Assembly (NCBI RefSeq): GCF_003149455.1
Contig: NZ_QFFK01000002.1
Location: 372,001-436,000, forward strand
Direction: 5' to 3'
Source of the DNA: Chitinophaga deserti
Lineage (GTDB): Bacteria; Bacteroidota; Bacteroidia; Chitinophagales; Chitinophagaceae
DNA length: 64,000 nt
Both the position numbers and the translations under genes were made by a program. The notes under the pieces were generated by a model that was not told the origin of the DNA, searched no databases, and saw only the letters and a list, made by a program, of their open reading frames with translations. Below, piece by piece: positions 34,271 to 43,459 of this stretch. Numbering within the stretch: position 1 is the stretch's first letter; every line of letters begins with the position of its first letter.

Positions 34271-36412
34271 TTACTTCACAATCTTCAGCTCGTTGATGAT
34301 GTTTTTAGCACCACCCAGTTTATCGATGCACCACAGCACATAACGGATATCCACGTTAATGGTGCGGTTGCTGTTTTTATCGAATTGCAGCTTGTGGCTG
34401 AGGGCTTCGTAGTTACCGTCGAACGCGAGGCCGATCAGTTCGCCATTGGCGTTGATAACGGGAGAACCTGAGTTACCACCGGTAATATCGTTGCTGGAGA
34501 TAAAACCAACCACGAGCGTTTTACGCTTAGCGTCGATGTACTGGCCGAAGTCTTTTTTCTTCACGAGGTCGATGAAGTTCTGGTGAAGATCAAACTCGTA
34601 ATCTCCGGGTTTGTATTTCTCCATAACACCATCAATGGTGGTTACGTAGTCGTAAGCCACGGCATCGCGGGGAGCGTAAGGTTTCACCTGGCCGTAAGAA
34701 AGGCGCATAGTGAAGTTGGCATCGGGGTAGCGGTTAGCCGTAGGAGTGCGGAGGGCTTCACCTTTCAGGTAAAGACGGCCGAGCTCGTTGTTCTCTGCGG
34801 TGAACTGTGCGTAGATGGGCGCGTATTTGGTGGAATAATTCTTCACGAAAGCAGAAGCGTAGGCATAAGCCGGATCTTCCTGGAGGGCAACTGCATCAGG
34901 CTGGCTGATGAAGGATTTCCATTTTGCATCGTTAAAAATCATAGTGTTGTTAAACACATGAGCGGCCCAGGTGCGGTATGTTTTCTCGTCGGTCAGGTCG
35001 CCGTAAGATTTCAGTCCTTCATAGAAACCAATGGGGTGCTGATCTTTCGGGATATCCTGGTAATAACGCATAGCGGTAGCTGCGAGAATTTTCTGATCGG
35101 AGGGTTTATTCTCTTCTTTCAGGAAATTGGTGCGGGCAGCATCGGCAGCAGCAGCAGCGGCTTTCACGTTACCATTTTTGAGGATGGTATTTTCCAGCTG
35201 TGCGAGGGAGCTGGCGAATGCGGCGAGGGGAGAGCCCAGGGTGCCTTCCATGATATAGAGGCGAACCTTGGCGTAGGGCGACCAGGATTTGTAGATCTTA
35301 TCGTATTGGGTAAACACGTTCTCGAATTCCGGTTTGCCTTTAGCCCATTGCTGGAACGCGGCTTCCTGCTGCTGTTTGTCTTCGTACACCTGGTACTTCA
35401 GCAGTTGTTTGGTTTCGCCGTCGAAGAATTTCCAGTAGTTGGCGATGCCGGCGTAGGAAGATGCGAGCTGCAGTTTAATGGCAGGGTCTTTCTTCATTTC
35501 TTCGAACATGTATTTGAGGCGCATGTCGCGGAGAGAAACGATAGAAGGGTTTTCCACTTCGGTTTTCAGCTTCACGCCGAGCGATGTTTCGTAACGGTTG
35601 GTGCCGCCGGGGTATCCGAAGATCATGGCGTAATCGTTTTCTTTCACGCCTTTGATGGAAACGGGGAGGAAGTGTTTCGGCTTGAGGGGAACGTTAGCTG
35701 CTGCGTATTCCGCAGGTTTGCCGCTGGCGTTGCCATACACACGGAACACGGAGAAGTCGCCGGTGTGGCGGGGCCATTCCCAGTTATCGGTATCGCCACC
35801 GAACTTGCCTACGTTTTCAGGAGGCGTGCCCACGAGGCGCACATCGGTATAGCGTTCATAAACGAAGAGGAGATACTGGTTGCCTTTGAACATAGGCACC
35901 ACTTTCGCTTCGTAACCGTTGCCTTCGGTAGCGGCTTTAATGATTTCGCCATAAGCGGCCTGGAGTTTAGGATTGCGATCGGTGAGGGTGGTGCCTTTAA
36001 TAGCTTCATCCACTTTAGCGGTCACATCTTCCACCCGAACGAGGAACTGAACGGAAAGCCCTTTAGCAGGGATCTCCTCATTTTTGGAGCGTGCGTAGAA
36101 GCCGTCGCGCAGGTAGTTGTTCTGAACGGAGCTGGCAGCGGCAATGGCGCCGTACCCGCAGTGGTGGTTGGTAAAGATCAGGCCTTCGTTGCTCACGATC
36201 TCTCCCGTGCAGCCTCCGCCGAAAATGATAATAGCGTCTTTGATGGAAGATTTGTTGATGCTGTAAAGTTGCTCTTTCGACAACTTCAGCCCTTTCTTCA
36301 CCATATCGGCATATGTTTGTTGCCCCAGCAGGTAGGGGAGCCACATGCCCTCGTCCGCTCTTACCAGCTTCACAGACAGCAAAAGCAGCAACAGGAATAG
36401 ATTTTTCTTCAT
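34271..36412 (-). CDS. S46 family dipeptidyl-peptidase (DPP7-like)
   Basis: The 713-residue protein has a signal peptide (MKKNLFLLLLLLSVKLVRA) and the S46 chymotrypsin-like fold. The catalytic His is in TNHHCGYGAI (H83 or H84) and the Ser in GNSGSPVINANGELIGLAFDGN. Eighteen residues after that Ser lies Gly in FDGN; the same site is Gly673 in DPP7 and Arg673 in DPP11, so this enzyme should prefer hydrophobic rather than acidic P1 residues. Such enzymes release dipeptides in the periplasm for import. The POT transporter at 39222 could take them up. A promoter element at 36434-36441 lies 21 nt upstream. It shares the 34214-34250 terminator with dacB. Confidence 0.93.
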   Translation of the reverse strand: MKKNLFLLLLLLSVKLVRADEGMWLPYLLGQQTYADMVKKGLKLSKEQLYSINKSSIKDAIIIFGGGCTGEIVSNEGLIFTNHHCGYGAIAAASSVQNNYLRDGFYARSKNEEIPAKGLSVQFLVRVEDVTAKVDEAIKGTTLTDRNPKLQAAYGEIIKAATEGNGYEAKVVPMFKGNQYLLFVYERYTDVRLVGTPPENVGKFGGDTDNWEWPRHTGDFSVFRVYGNASGKPAEYAAANVPLKPKHFLPVSIKGVKENDYAMIFGYPGGTNRYETSLGVKLKTEVENPSIVSLRDMRLKYMFEEMKKDPAIKLQLASSYAGIANYWKFFDGETKQLLKYQVYEDKQQQEAAFQQWAKGKPEFENVFTQYDKIYKSWSPYAKVRLYIMEGTLGSPLAAFASSLAQLENTILKNGNVKAAAAAADAARTNFLKEENKPSDQKILAATAMRYYQDIPKDQHPIGFYEGLKSYGDLTDEKTYRTWAAHVFNNTMIFNDAKWKSFISQPDAVALQEDPAYAYASAFVKNYSTKYAPIYAQFTAENNELGRLYLKGEALRTPTANRYPDANFTMRLSYGQVKPYAPRDAVAYDYVTTIDGVMEKYKPGDYEFDLHQNFIDLVKKKDFGQYIDAKRKTLVVGFISSNDITGGNSGSPVINANGELIGLAFDGNYEALSHKLQFDKNSNRTINVDIRYVLWCIDKLGGAKNIINELKIVK

Positions 36413-36433
36413 ATGTTAGATTTTGTAAGGGCC

Positions 36434-36441
36434 CAAACCTA
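36434..36441 (-). promoter_or_regulatory. -7 promoter element of the S46 peptidase gene
   Basis: The minus strand reads TAGGTTTG, an exact TAnnTTTG match, 21 nt from the ATG. Confidence 0.5.
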
Positions 36442-36554
36442 CCGATTTTTTTCATAATTGCCTTACCGCCGGTGGATAGTCAACAATTGGGGTATGCAGG
36501 GCGTTAAAATGGCTTGAAGATTGATAAGAGTATAACAACCATAAAACCGCTACT

Positions 36555-37028
36555 ATGAAATTGCAACTACTTTCCGCCTTTGCCGCCATTGCCATCCTGG
36601 CCGCCTGCCAGAGCACACAACAACCCACCGGGGGCGATTCTGCCGCTGCGGCATCCGCCATTACTACCGACGGGCAGCCTGCCTGGCCCCTTGCCGGAAC
36701 CAAATGGGTATTAAAGGAAATCGTGAATGGTCCTAAAGACACGTCGGACTGGGGTAAAGAAATCTACATGCAATTCGTGGACTCCTCTTCGCAGGTCCGT
36801 GGCCACCTGGGATGTAACGGCTTCGGCGGTAAATTCCTGGCCACTGCAACCGGTGACCTCCAGGTATCAGACATCATATCTACCCAAATGGCCTGCCCGG
36901 CTTTGAATGTGGAGAATGCTTTCAGCCAGGCACTGGGTAATACCAATAAATACACCATCGAAAAAGACCTGCTGAGCATCCAGCGGAACGATACCGTACT
37001 GGCAACGTTTACAGCTGCCAAACCCTGA
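36555..37028 (+). CDS. META domain lipoprotein (HslJ-like)
   Basis: The 157-residue protein begins with a lipoprotein signal, MKLQLLSAFAAIAILAAC, with Cys18 as the lipid-modified residue. After a low-complexity linker, the META domain (PF03724) shows AGTKWVLKEI, VRGHLGCNGFGGKF and a central STQMACPAL, followed by YTIEKDLLSIQRND. META proteins such as HslJ are outer-membrane or periplasmic and linked to stress, but their biochemical role is unclear. The next gene, also a small lipoprotein, starts 17 nt downstream, so the two form a unit. Confidence 0.92.
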   Translation: MKLQLLSAFAAIAILAACQSTQQPTGGDSAAAASAITTDGQPAWPLAGTKWVLKEIVNGPKDTSDWGKEIYMQFVDSSSQVRGHLGCNGFGGKFLATATGDLQVSDIISTQMACPALNVENAFSQALGNTNKYTIEKDLLSIQRNDTVLATFTAAKP

Positions 37029-37044
37029 TAACCTTTAAAAATCA

Positions 37045-37497
37045 ATGCATATGCACAAAATTCTCATAGTTCTGAGCGCTGCCGCCATACTTACGGCCTG
37101 CCAGAATCAAACCACTGCCACCGGGGAGGATACTTCCGCCAATGCGAAGATCCACGAAGGTATGGACACGATTAAGGAAGGCCTGGAAGAAAAGGCCGAC
37201 ACCGCCGGGGCATATCTGCAAAGGCAGAAAGATGCAGCATCGGCCGCCATCAAAGAGAAAATGGATTCACTGGATGTACGTATAGAAGAGCTGAAGAAAG
37301 ATGGCAGCGCTAAAAGCAGGAAAGCACAGGCTAAGCTGGAAACTGCCCGTCAGGATCTTGCCAAAGCTGCAGAAGATGTGAAGAACAGCACAGCCGAAGC
37401 CTGGGATAAAACGAAGGAAGGGCTGGATAAATCCCTGAAGAAGGCTGATAGTGAGTGGCAGGAATTTAAACGTGATTTCAAGGAATTATTCCGCTAA
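37045..37497 (+). CDS. Small coiled-coil lipoprotein
   Basis: This 150-residue protein (ATG at 37045, or 37051 two codons later) has a lipoprotein signal ending LTAC. The rest is highly charged, helical and rich in Ala, Lys, Glu and Asp, with long heptad-like stretches (about residues 50-150), for example LEKADxxx-type and KAQAKLETARQDLAKAAEDV. It resembles YtxH- or apolipoprotein-like helical proteins but I do not assign a family. It is 17 nt after the META lipoprotein and probably cotranscribed, ending at a bidirectional terminator. A role in envelope structure or stress is inference. Confidence 0.82.
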   Translation: MHMHKILIVLSAAAILTACQNQTTATGEDTSANAKIHEGMDTIKEGLEEKADTAGAYLQRQKDAASAAIKEKMDSLDVRIEELKKDGSAKSRKAQAKLETARQDLAKAAEDVKNSTAEAWDKTKEGLDKSLKKADSEWQEFKRDFKELFR

Positions 37498-37517
37498 ATA
37501 CAGCGTTTCATACAACG

Positions 37518-37550
37518 AAAAAGGGCACTCCCGGTAAGGGGCGCCCTTTT
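37518..37550. terminator. Bidirectional terminator after coiled-coil lipoprotein
   Basis: An 8-bp stem (37519-37526 with 37543-37550) carries A-rich and T-rich flanks and an imperfect inner stem. It lies between two convergent genes. Confidence 0.82.
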
Positions 37551-37567
37551 CTTATGCTGGTAAATCA

Positions 37568-39010
37568 TTATTTGCCGAGCGTCCAGCCATCGCGGTAAGT
37601 ACGCTTCACGAACTGGTTGGCATCGTCGAAGTTGGTGATCTTCATGTTCGGGCCATCCCACAGCAGTTTGATATAACGGCCGGGATAATCGAAACCTTTG
37701 CCATCAGCTTTAGGCTTACGGATATCATAGCTGCGGATAGCAAGGTTACCCATGAGGATAGTTTCGGTAAGCGGACCGGCGATCTCGAACGGAGCGCTCA
37801 GTTCTTTTTTACCGTAACCGGCGATGCAGGCATTTACCCATTGTACGTAGTGACCTTCGGGCACGCGTGCAATGGTTTGTTTTACATTCACTTCCTTGTT
37901 GCGGGTAGAGGGCAGCAGGGAAGGGTACATACCATAAGTACCGCACATCATTTTGCCTTTGGAACCTACGAAGATGGCACCGTTGCCACCATCGCCCATC
38001 CTTTCGTTGGGGCCCAGTTCTTCAGGACGTGCTGGCTGAATGCCACCATCCATCCAGTGGAGTTTCAGCGGGCCGCGCTTGGTTTCGAAAGACATGATAA
38101 CGTGGGAAGACGGAGGACAGCTTTCGGGGAAGTAACCCTGTTTGAACTCGTCTACATACACACTGCCTACGCTTGCTTCCGCGGAAACGGGATAGCCGAG
38201 GTCGAGCACGCGGAAGGGAGGCTCCACGATATGGCAACCCATGTCTCCAAGGGCACCGGTACCGTAATCCCACCAGCCACGCCAGTTAAAGGGAACGAGT
38301 TTGTCTACGAAGTCTTTTTTGGGAGCGGTACCCAGCCAGAGATCCCAGTCGAGGTGCTGAGGGATTTCTGCGCGGGTCTGCGGCCAGGGAATACCCTGTG
38401 GCCATACGGGGCGGTTGGTCCAGCAGTAAACGGTATGCACATCGCCGATGAGGCCTGCCTGGTACCATTCCATGAGCTGGCGCACACCGTCGCCGGAAGC
38501 GCCCTGGTTACCCATCTGGGTTACCACTTTATATTTTTTGGCGGCCTGCGTGAGCATACGCGCCTCATAAATGTCGTGGGTAAGGGGTTTTTGCACATAC
38601 ACGTGCTTGCCGAGCTGCATGGCAGCCATAGCCTGTACGGCGTGGTTGTGGTCGGGGCTGGAAACGGTAACAGCATCGATGTTTTTATGCTCTTTATCGA
38701 GCATCTCGCGGAAGTCGCGGTAATACTTTGCTTTAGGGAACCGTTTTACAGATGCTGCGGCGCGGTTATCATCCACGTCGCAAAGCATAACGATGTCGGC
38801 CGGGCCGGTTGCGATTTCTCTGAGATCGCTGTCGCCTTTACCGCCAACGCCGATGCCGGCAACGCGTAATCTGTCGCTGGGGGCGGTATAGCCGGGGCCT
38901 CCCAATACATGACGTGGAACGATCATGAAACCAGCAGTAGCAGCAGCACCTGTGGTTAGAAATGATCTACGTGAAATCTGGTTTCTTTTGTTATTTTTTC
39001 CCTGAACCAT
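37568..39010 (-). CDS. Tat-exported Gfo/Idh/MocA oxidoreductase (second)
   Basis: The 480-residue protein has a twin-arginine signal: ISRRSFLTTGAAATAGF. The Rossmann motif is VAGIGVGGKGDSDL, and the dehydrogenase signature appears as HVYVQKPLTHDIYEARML, with QKP in place of EKP. The region VTQMGNQGASGDGVRQLMEWYQAGLIGDV is typical of the large exported Bacteroidota Gfo/Idh group. It probably acts on a sugar or keto-sugar with tightly bound NAD. It is separate from the first Gfo/Idh gene (31238) and only distantly similar. Its upstream spacer has no exact -7 element. Confidence 0.9.
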   Translation of the reverse strand: MVQGKNNKRNQISRRSFLTTGAAATAGFMIVPRHVLGGPGYTAPSDRLRVAGIGVGGKGDSDLREIATGPADIVMLCDVDDNRAAASVKRFPKAKYYRDFREMLDKEHKNIDAVTVSSPDHNHAVQAMAAMQLGKHVYVQKPLTHDIYEARMLTQAAKKYKVVTQMGNQGASGDGVRQLMEWYQAGLIGDVHTVYCWTNRPVWPQGIPWPQTRAEIPQHLDWDLWLGTAPKKDFVDKLVPFNWRGWWDYGTGALGDMGCHIVEPPFRVLDLGYPVSAEASVGSVYVDEFKQGYFPESCPPSSHVIMSFETKRGPLKLHWMDGGIQPARPEELGPNERMGDGGNGAIFVGSKGKMMCGTYGMYPSLLPSTRNKEVNVKQTIARVPEGHYVQWVNACIAGYGKKELSAPFEIAGPLTETILMGNLAIRSYDIRKPKADGKGFDYPGRYIKLLWDGPNMKITNFDDANQFVKRTYRDGWTLGK

Positions 39011-39162
39011 GATTTGATAAATTTTCGTTCAATATAGTAGAAAAATCTTTAGCAAATTGAATATTATCTATAAGTGGCATCCTGTACTGTCCTGTGCTAA
39101 ATCGATTTTTTAAACATTAGCTGTTTCGTGGTTTTGGAGCGTAAAGCCGTATATCACGAAAG

Positions 39163-39195
39163 TTTGGGGCCAATGGCTAATTTCCCCTATTTTTA
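39163..39195 (+). promoter_or_regulatory. Likely promoter of POT transporter gene
   Basis: TTTG at 39163-39166 is followed after 21 nt by TATTTTTA at 39188-39195, one mismatch from the -7 consensus TAnnTTTG. Spacing is within the Bacteroidota range. The start of a 21-nt block (39191-39211) shared with the rnhB upstream region lies here. Confidence 0.5.
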
Positions 39196-39221
39196 GCGCC
39201 ATCAAAACAACCTGTTACAAC

Positions 39222-40865
39222 ATGTCGACTAGCCGCAAGCATCCGGTAGCTTTACCGTTTTTATTCTTTTCCGAGATGTGGGAGCGATTCGGTTTCTACC
39301 TGCTCCTCGCCATCTTACAACTATATTTAACGGACGCTGAGAAAGGCGGATGGGCAATGGACCGGCGCACTGCGGTAGACATATTCGGCACCTTTATCGC
39401 ATTCGTTTACCTCACTCCCTTCATCGGCGGCCTGCTGGCCGACCGTAAGCTGGGATACACCAAATCCATCATCATAGGGGGTATCCTCATGGGGATCGGG
39501 TATTGCGGCCTCGCCGTTAAGGATCTGACGGTATTCTATCTTTCCCTCGCACTCATCTGCGTAGGTAACGGATTCTTCAAACCCAATATTTCCACCCTGC
39601 TCGGGAATGTTTATAACGACCCGCAGTACCGCGAACGGAAAGACACCGGCTACAACATCTTCTATATGGGGATCAATATCGGCGCCTTCATCTGTACGTT
39701 CTTCGCTGCATATCTCCGTAACAACATTAACTGGGGCGCTGCCTTCATTGCCGCTGGTGTAGGTATGTTCCTTGGGGTTATCATCTTCGCCGCAGGCCTC
39801 AAACATTACCGCCACGCCAACGTACTGAAGCCCGCACAGCCGGGCGATATGCCGCTGGGCTCCATTTTTGCCCAGGTATTTGTACCCGTACTCATTGTAG
39901 GCGCCATCGGCTGGTTCATCCCCGGAAACATCTTCGGTACCGACTCTACCGATGCGTTCATCTTCGCCTGCCTTCCCATAATTTACTTCTTTACTAACCT
40001 GTTGCGCAAAGCATCTGCGTCGGACAAGCAGCCGGTGAAAGCCCTGCTCGCCATTTTCGCAGTTTCAGTAATGTTCTGGGCGGTATTCAAGCAGAACGGT
40101 ACTGCACTCACCACATGGGCGCAGTATTATACAGACCGTGAGCTGCCGGCTGCAGTGCAGGCTCCCGCCAAGGCGCTCTCCCTCTCCGAAACCGCCACTA
40201 ACCAAACCACGGAAGTGGTGGCTTACGACGATGAGTTCCGCGTTATCAAAGATGAATCCGGTCAACCTGTGAAAGAACAGGGCAAGCCGGTGTATTTCAG
40301 AAACGTGGCACCGGAGAAAATGCCGGCTGAAGGAACGTCTATCAGCCTCGTGAATACAGAACTGTTCCAGTCTGTGAACCCGTTCTTCGTTATTATACTT
40401 ACACCGCTGGTGGTAGCATTTTTCACCTTCCTCCGCAACCGGAAGAAGGAGCCCACTACTATGACTAAGATCGCATGGGGATTGCTCATATCCTCCCTGT
40501 CCACCTTCTGTATGGTAGGTGCTGTAATGGTATGCAACAATGGGGTGGAAAAGGCATCGGCCTGGTGGCTGATTGCCAGCTATGGAGTTATCACTACCGG
40601 AGAGCTGCTGCTCAGTCCTATGGGCCTTTCACTCGTATCCAAACTCAGCCCTGCGCGCCTTACATCACTGATGATGGGCGGCTGGTTCCTTGCCACATCT
40701 ATCGGTAATAAACTCTCCGGCGTACTTGCTGCGATGTGGGACGGGTACGATAATAAAGTAAATTACTTCCTCGTGAACTTCCTCCTGCTCGGCCTCGCCG
40801 CAGGCGCCATCTTCCTGATGCTGCGCTGGCTGAACCGGGTGTTCAGGGAAAACGTACACGGATAA
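39222..40865 (+). CDS. POT/PTR2-family peptide MFS transporter
   Basis: The 547-residue inner-membrane protein has about 12-14 hydrophobic segments. The N-terminal SEMWERFGFYLLLAILQLYL carries the ExxERFxYY-type proton/peptide motif of POT transporters, and the PTR2 signature appears around GNGFFKPNISTLLGNVY and KDTGYNIFYMGINIGAF. A long loop (about 320-385) lies between helix bundles. Proton-coupled uptake of di- and tripeptides is expected, possibly of dipeptides released by the S46 peptidase encoded nearby. It ends at the 40885-40919 terminator. Family assignment is firm; substrate is inferred. Confidence 0.94.
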   Translation: MSTSRKHPVALPFLFFSEMWERFGFYLLLAILQLYLTDAEKGGWAMDRRTAVDIFGTFIAFVYLTPFIGGLLADRKLGYTKSIIIGGILMGIGYCGLAVKDLTVFYLSLALICVGNGFFKPNISTLLGNVYNDPQYRERKDTGYNIFYMGINIGAFICTFFAAYLRNNINWGAAFIAAGVGMFLGVIIFAAGLKHYRHANVLKPAQPGDMPLGSIFAQVFVPVLIVGAIGWFIPGNIFGTDSTDAFIFACLPIIYFFTNLLRKASASDKQPVKALLAIFAVSVMFWAVFKQNGTALTTWAQYYTDRELPAAVQAPAKALSLSETATNQTTEVVAYDDEFRVIKDESGQPVKEQGKPVYFRNVAPEKMPAEGTSISLVNTELFQSVNPFFVIILTPLVVAFFTFLRNRKKEPTTMTKIAWGLLISSLSTFCMVGAVMVCNNGVEKASAWWLIASYGVITTGELLLSPMGLSLVSKLSPARLTSLMMGGWFLATSIGNKLSGVLAAMWDGYDNKVNYFLVNFLLLGLAAGAIFLMLRWLNRVFRENVHG

Positions 40866-40884
40866 CCGGGTTTCCGGAAAACAG

Positions 40885-40919
40885 AAAGCGGTCCAGGCTC
40901 AGCCCGGACCGCTTTTTTT
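40885..40919 (+). terminator. Terminator after POT transporter gene
   Basis: A perfect 10-bp stem (40885-40894 with 40906-40915) with an 11-nt loop is followed by a run of T residues to 40919. Confidence 0.92.
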
Positions 40920-40935
40920 ATGGGTGGAATAGTTA

Positions 40936-41616
40936 TCAGTCTTCCCAGGTCATGATCTTAGTGCGGTCTTCCTTTTTCAGGCAAACGGCCAGCAGCTTTT
41001 CGTCGTACGCGAGGTTGTACTGCTTCAGTACATCATCTGGCACGCCGTCCCATTCATTGGGCGTGTTGCCTTTATAGCCGAGGTCTTTCAGGCCCATCTG
41101 GCTGGTGAAAAAGCCGGTGGCTGTGAGGTTGCGGATGAGGTTGAAGAACGATACGCCCTGGCTCATTTCCGGTGCGGCTTTTTCCGGGAAAGCGATCTGG
41201 TCAACCATGGCGAGGCGCTTATCGGCTTCGAGGTCTGTAAAGATTTTCCCGTACTGTTTTTGCGACTGCACATCCAGCCAACGGAGCCCGCCGCGCATGG
41301 GTAGCTGGTTCTTCGGCTGATCTTTCACGATGAATTCGATGAACTCCGGCACTTTAGCATCTGTTGCGGAGCCGGAAGTTTCATCTTTCGGAATAATGAT
41401 ATCCACGAGCACGGTGATGGTTTTCATTTCCGCGTCGGTGAAGAATTTATCTTTCTGCAGCATTTCGTCGCGCAGCACTTCATCGGGTGTGCGGCCGTAA
41501 TACTGTGTTTTGGGCGATTTCGCGTTGTCTTTGGTACTGGTTTCGCAGGCGCTGAGGATCACGCCGGATGATACCGAACCTATGAGGAGTGCTTTGAGCG
41601 ATTCTCTTCTGTCCAT
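40936..41616 (-). CDS. Gluconate 2-dehydrogenase subunit 3-family Tat lipoprotein
   Basis: The 226-residue protein starts MDRRESLKALLIGSVSSGVILSAC, combining a twin-arginine motif with a lipobox Cys, so it is probably a Tat-exported lipoprotein. The mature part has the subunit-3 pattern (PF13618): KFFTDAEMKTITVLVDIIIPKDE and a GGLRWLDVQSQKQYGKIF segment. These proteins pair with a GMC flavoprotein and assist its maturation, export or electron transfer. The gene directly follows the GMC gene with 5 nt between stop and ATG. No cytochrome c subunit lies next to it, so the electron acceptor is unknown. Confidence 0.92.
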   Translation of the reverse strand: MDRRESLKALLIGSVSSGVILSACETSTKDNAKSPKTQYYGRTPDEVLRDEMLQKDKFFTDAEMKTITVLVDIIIPKDETSGSATDAKVPEFIEFIVKDQPKNQLPMRGGLRWLDVQSQKQYGKIFTDLEADKRLAMVDQIAFPEKAAPEMSQGVSFFNLIRNLTATGFFTSQMGLKDLGYKGNTPNEWDGVPDDVLKQYNLAYDEKLLAVCLKKEDRTKIMTWED

Positions 41617-41621
41617 AGTGA

Positions 41622-43355
41622 TCAGAGATTTTGTTTTTTCAATTCGTCTACGATATAGCTGGATGCGCGCATGGAAAGTGCGAGGATGGTCCAGGTGGGA
41701 TTCTTGTCTGCCTGGGATACGAAAGATCCGCCGTCTACCACAAATACATTTTTGGCATCGTGAGCCTGGCTGTACTTGTTGAGTACGGAACGTGAGGGAT
41801 CGTCGCCCATACGGGTGGTGCCCACTTCGTGGATGATCCTTCCCGGATTTTCGAGGCCGTACATAGATTCTTCGCCGGGTTTACTGCCGAGGGGAATGCC
41901 ACCCATCTGATGGATGAGCTCCTCGAAGGTTTCGTGCATATGACGGGCCTGTTTGATCTCGTGTTCGCTCCATTTGTAATTGAAGCGCAGTACGGGAATA
42001 CCGAATTTATCCACCACGTTCGGGTCGATCTCGCAGTAGTTATCTGCCCGCGCAATAGCTTCTCCGCGGCCGGCAAAGCCAACGGTGGAGCCGTAGAAGC
42101 GGCGGTAATCATTTTTCAGGCTGGCGCCGTAACCACCCACGGGCTGGCCGCCGCGGTTGGGGTCTTTAGCCTGCAGGCCTTCAATTCCGAATCCGAAACC
42201 GTAAGCAGGCATGCCCATGCCTCCCCAGAATTCTAAGTGATATCCGCGGGCGAAATCGAGTTTCTTATTATCGAGCCACCAGGGAATATACATGTGGAGG
42301 CCACCCACGCCGTCTTCATTATACCGCTTGCGGTCCATGAGCGAAGGGATGAACGCGCCGCGTGAAGCACCGGTAGAGTCGTGCAGATATTTACCGACCA
42401 CACCGCTGGAGTTGGCGAGGCCGTTTTTATGAGTGGCAGATTTTGAATTGAGCAGCAGCCGTGCAGATTCGCAGGCGCTGGCAGCCAGTACGATCACACG
42501 TGCATTGATCTGGTGCTCCTGCATATCTTCTTTATCCACGTAGCTAACGCCAACGGCTTTACCTGCCGCGTCTGTCACGATTTCGCGTGCCATGGCGCCC
42601 ACATAAAGATCTACGTTACCGCTTTTCATAGCGGGCTTAACGAGTACGGTGGAAGAGGAGAAGTCGCCATGAATGGAACATCCGCGGCTGCATTGCGAGC
42701 AGAAGAAACACGCGCCACGGTCTTTATTGACAGAGCGTGTGAGGATGGAGAGGCGGGAAGGGATCACGGGAATGCCCAGTTTTTCACCGGCCTGTTTCAC
42801 CATCAGTTCATGGAGGCGTGGCTTGGGAGGAGGGAGGAAGTGGCCATCCGGCTCATTGTATATTCCTTCCTTAGAGCCAAACACACCGATGAGTTTATCT
42901 ACTTTATCGTACCAGGGCTTTACTTCTTCGTAAGTGATTGGCCAGTCGTCGCCATGCCCGTCTATACTGTAATGTTTAAAATCGTTAGGACCAAAACGGA
43001 GGGAGATGCGGCCCCAGTGGTTGGTACGGCCACCGAGCATACGGGAGCGGAACCAGTCGAATTTAGAGCCGTTTTTCTGGGTATACGGTTCGCCTTCAAT
43101 TTCCCAGCCGCCATATGCTGCGTCGAAGTCGCCGAAGGGCCGGGTAGTGGAAGCGCCTCTGCGCGGAGATTCATAGGGCCATTTCAGTTGGGTCTGTTGC
43201 TGGGGATCAGCAGGGTCGTACTTGGGGCCCGCCTCGAGCAGCGCCACTTTCAGCCCCGCGTCAGACAGCACTTTGGCCGCCATCCCGCCACCGGCGCCAG
43301 ATCCAACGATGCACACATCATACGCTTTCGCCTGTTTTTTAATCTCAAATGCCAT
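41622..43355 (-). CDS. GMC-family FAD oxidoreductase with CxxCxxCxxxC cluster motif
   Basis: The 577-residue flavoprotein opens with the FAD motif VCIVGSGAGGGMAAKVLSDAG, then has RMLGGRTNHWG, and ends with a GMC_oxred_C region: IIHEVGTTRMGDDP and a final FVVDGGSF. Four cysteines, C216, C219, C222 and C226 (ACFFCSQCSRGC), are spaced like a half-ferredoxin motif and could bind an Fe-S cluster. It has no export signal itself; pairing with the Tat subunit-3 protein downstream suggests hitch-hiker export. Related enzymes oxidise gluconate, glucose or the C3 hydroxyl of glycosides. It is the first gene of a two-gene unit and diverges from gluconokinase. Confidence 0.93.
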   Translation of the reverse strand: MAFEIKKQAKAYDVCIVGSGAGGGMAAKVLSDAGLKVALLEAGPKYDPADPQQQTQLKWPYESPRRGASTTRPFGDFDAAYGGWEIEGEPYTQKNGSKFDWFRSRMLGGRTNHWGRISLRFGPNDFKHYSIDGHGDDWPITYEEVKPWYDKVDKLIGVFGSKEGIYNEPDGHFLPPPKPRLHELMVKQAGEKLGIPVIPSRLSILTRSVNKDRGACFFCSQCSRGCSIHGDFSSSTVLVKPAMKSGNVDLYVGAMAREIVTDAAGKAVGVSYVDKEDMQEHQINARVIVLAASACESARLLLNSKSATHKNGLANSSGVVGKYLHDSTGASRGAFIPSLMDRKRYNEDGVGGLHMYIPWWLDNKKLDFARGYHLEFWGGMGMPAYGFGFGIEGLQAKDPNRGGQPVGGYGASLKNDYRRFYGSTVGFAGRGEAIARADNYCEIDPNVVDKFGIPVLRFNYKWSEHEIKQARHMHETFEELIHQMGGIPLGSKPGEESMYGLENPGRIIHEVGTTRMGDDPSRSVLNKYSQAHDAKNVFVVDGGSFVSQADKNPTWTILALSMRASSYIVDELKKQNL

Positions 43356-43459
43356 TGTAAGTACGTGGATTTTTGTTGTAAGATTTGACCTGTAAGATTT
43401 TAAATCTATAAATTAAATACGGAAAATGAAAGCTGTTTTTTACTTTCGGCCTCTATTCT

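Noticed and set aside
34583..36400. A 605-codon open frame on the plus strand opposite the S46 peptidase gene
   Set aside because: It is the mirror of a strongly conserved protease on the minus strand, rich in His, Phe and Val typical of antisense frames, and has no family resemblance.
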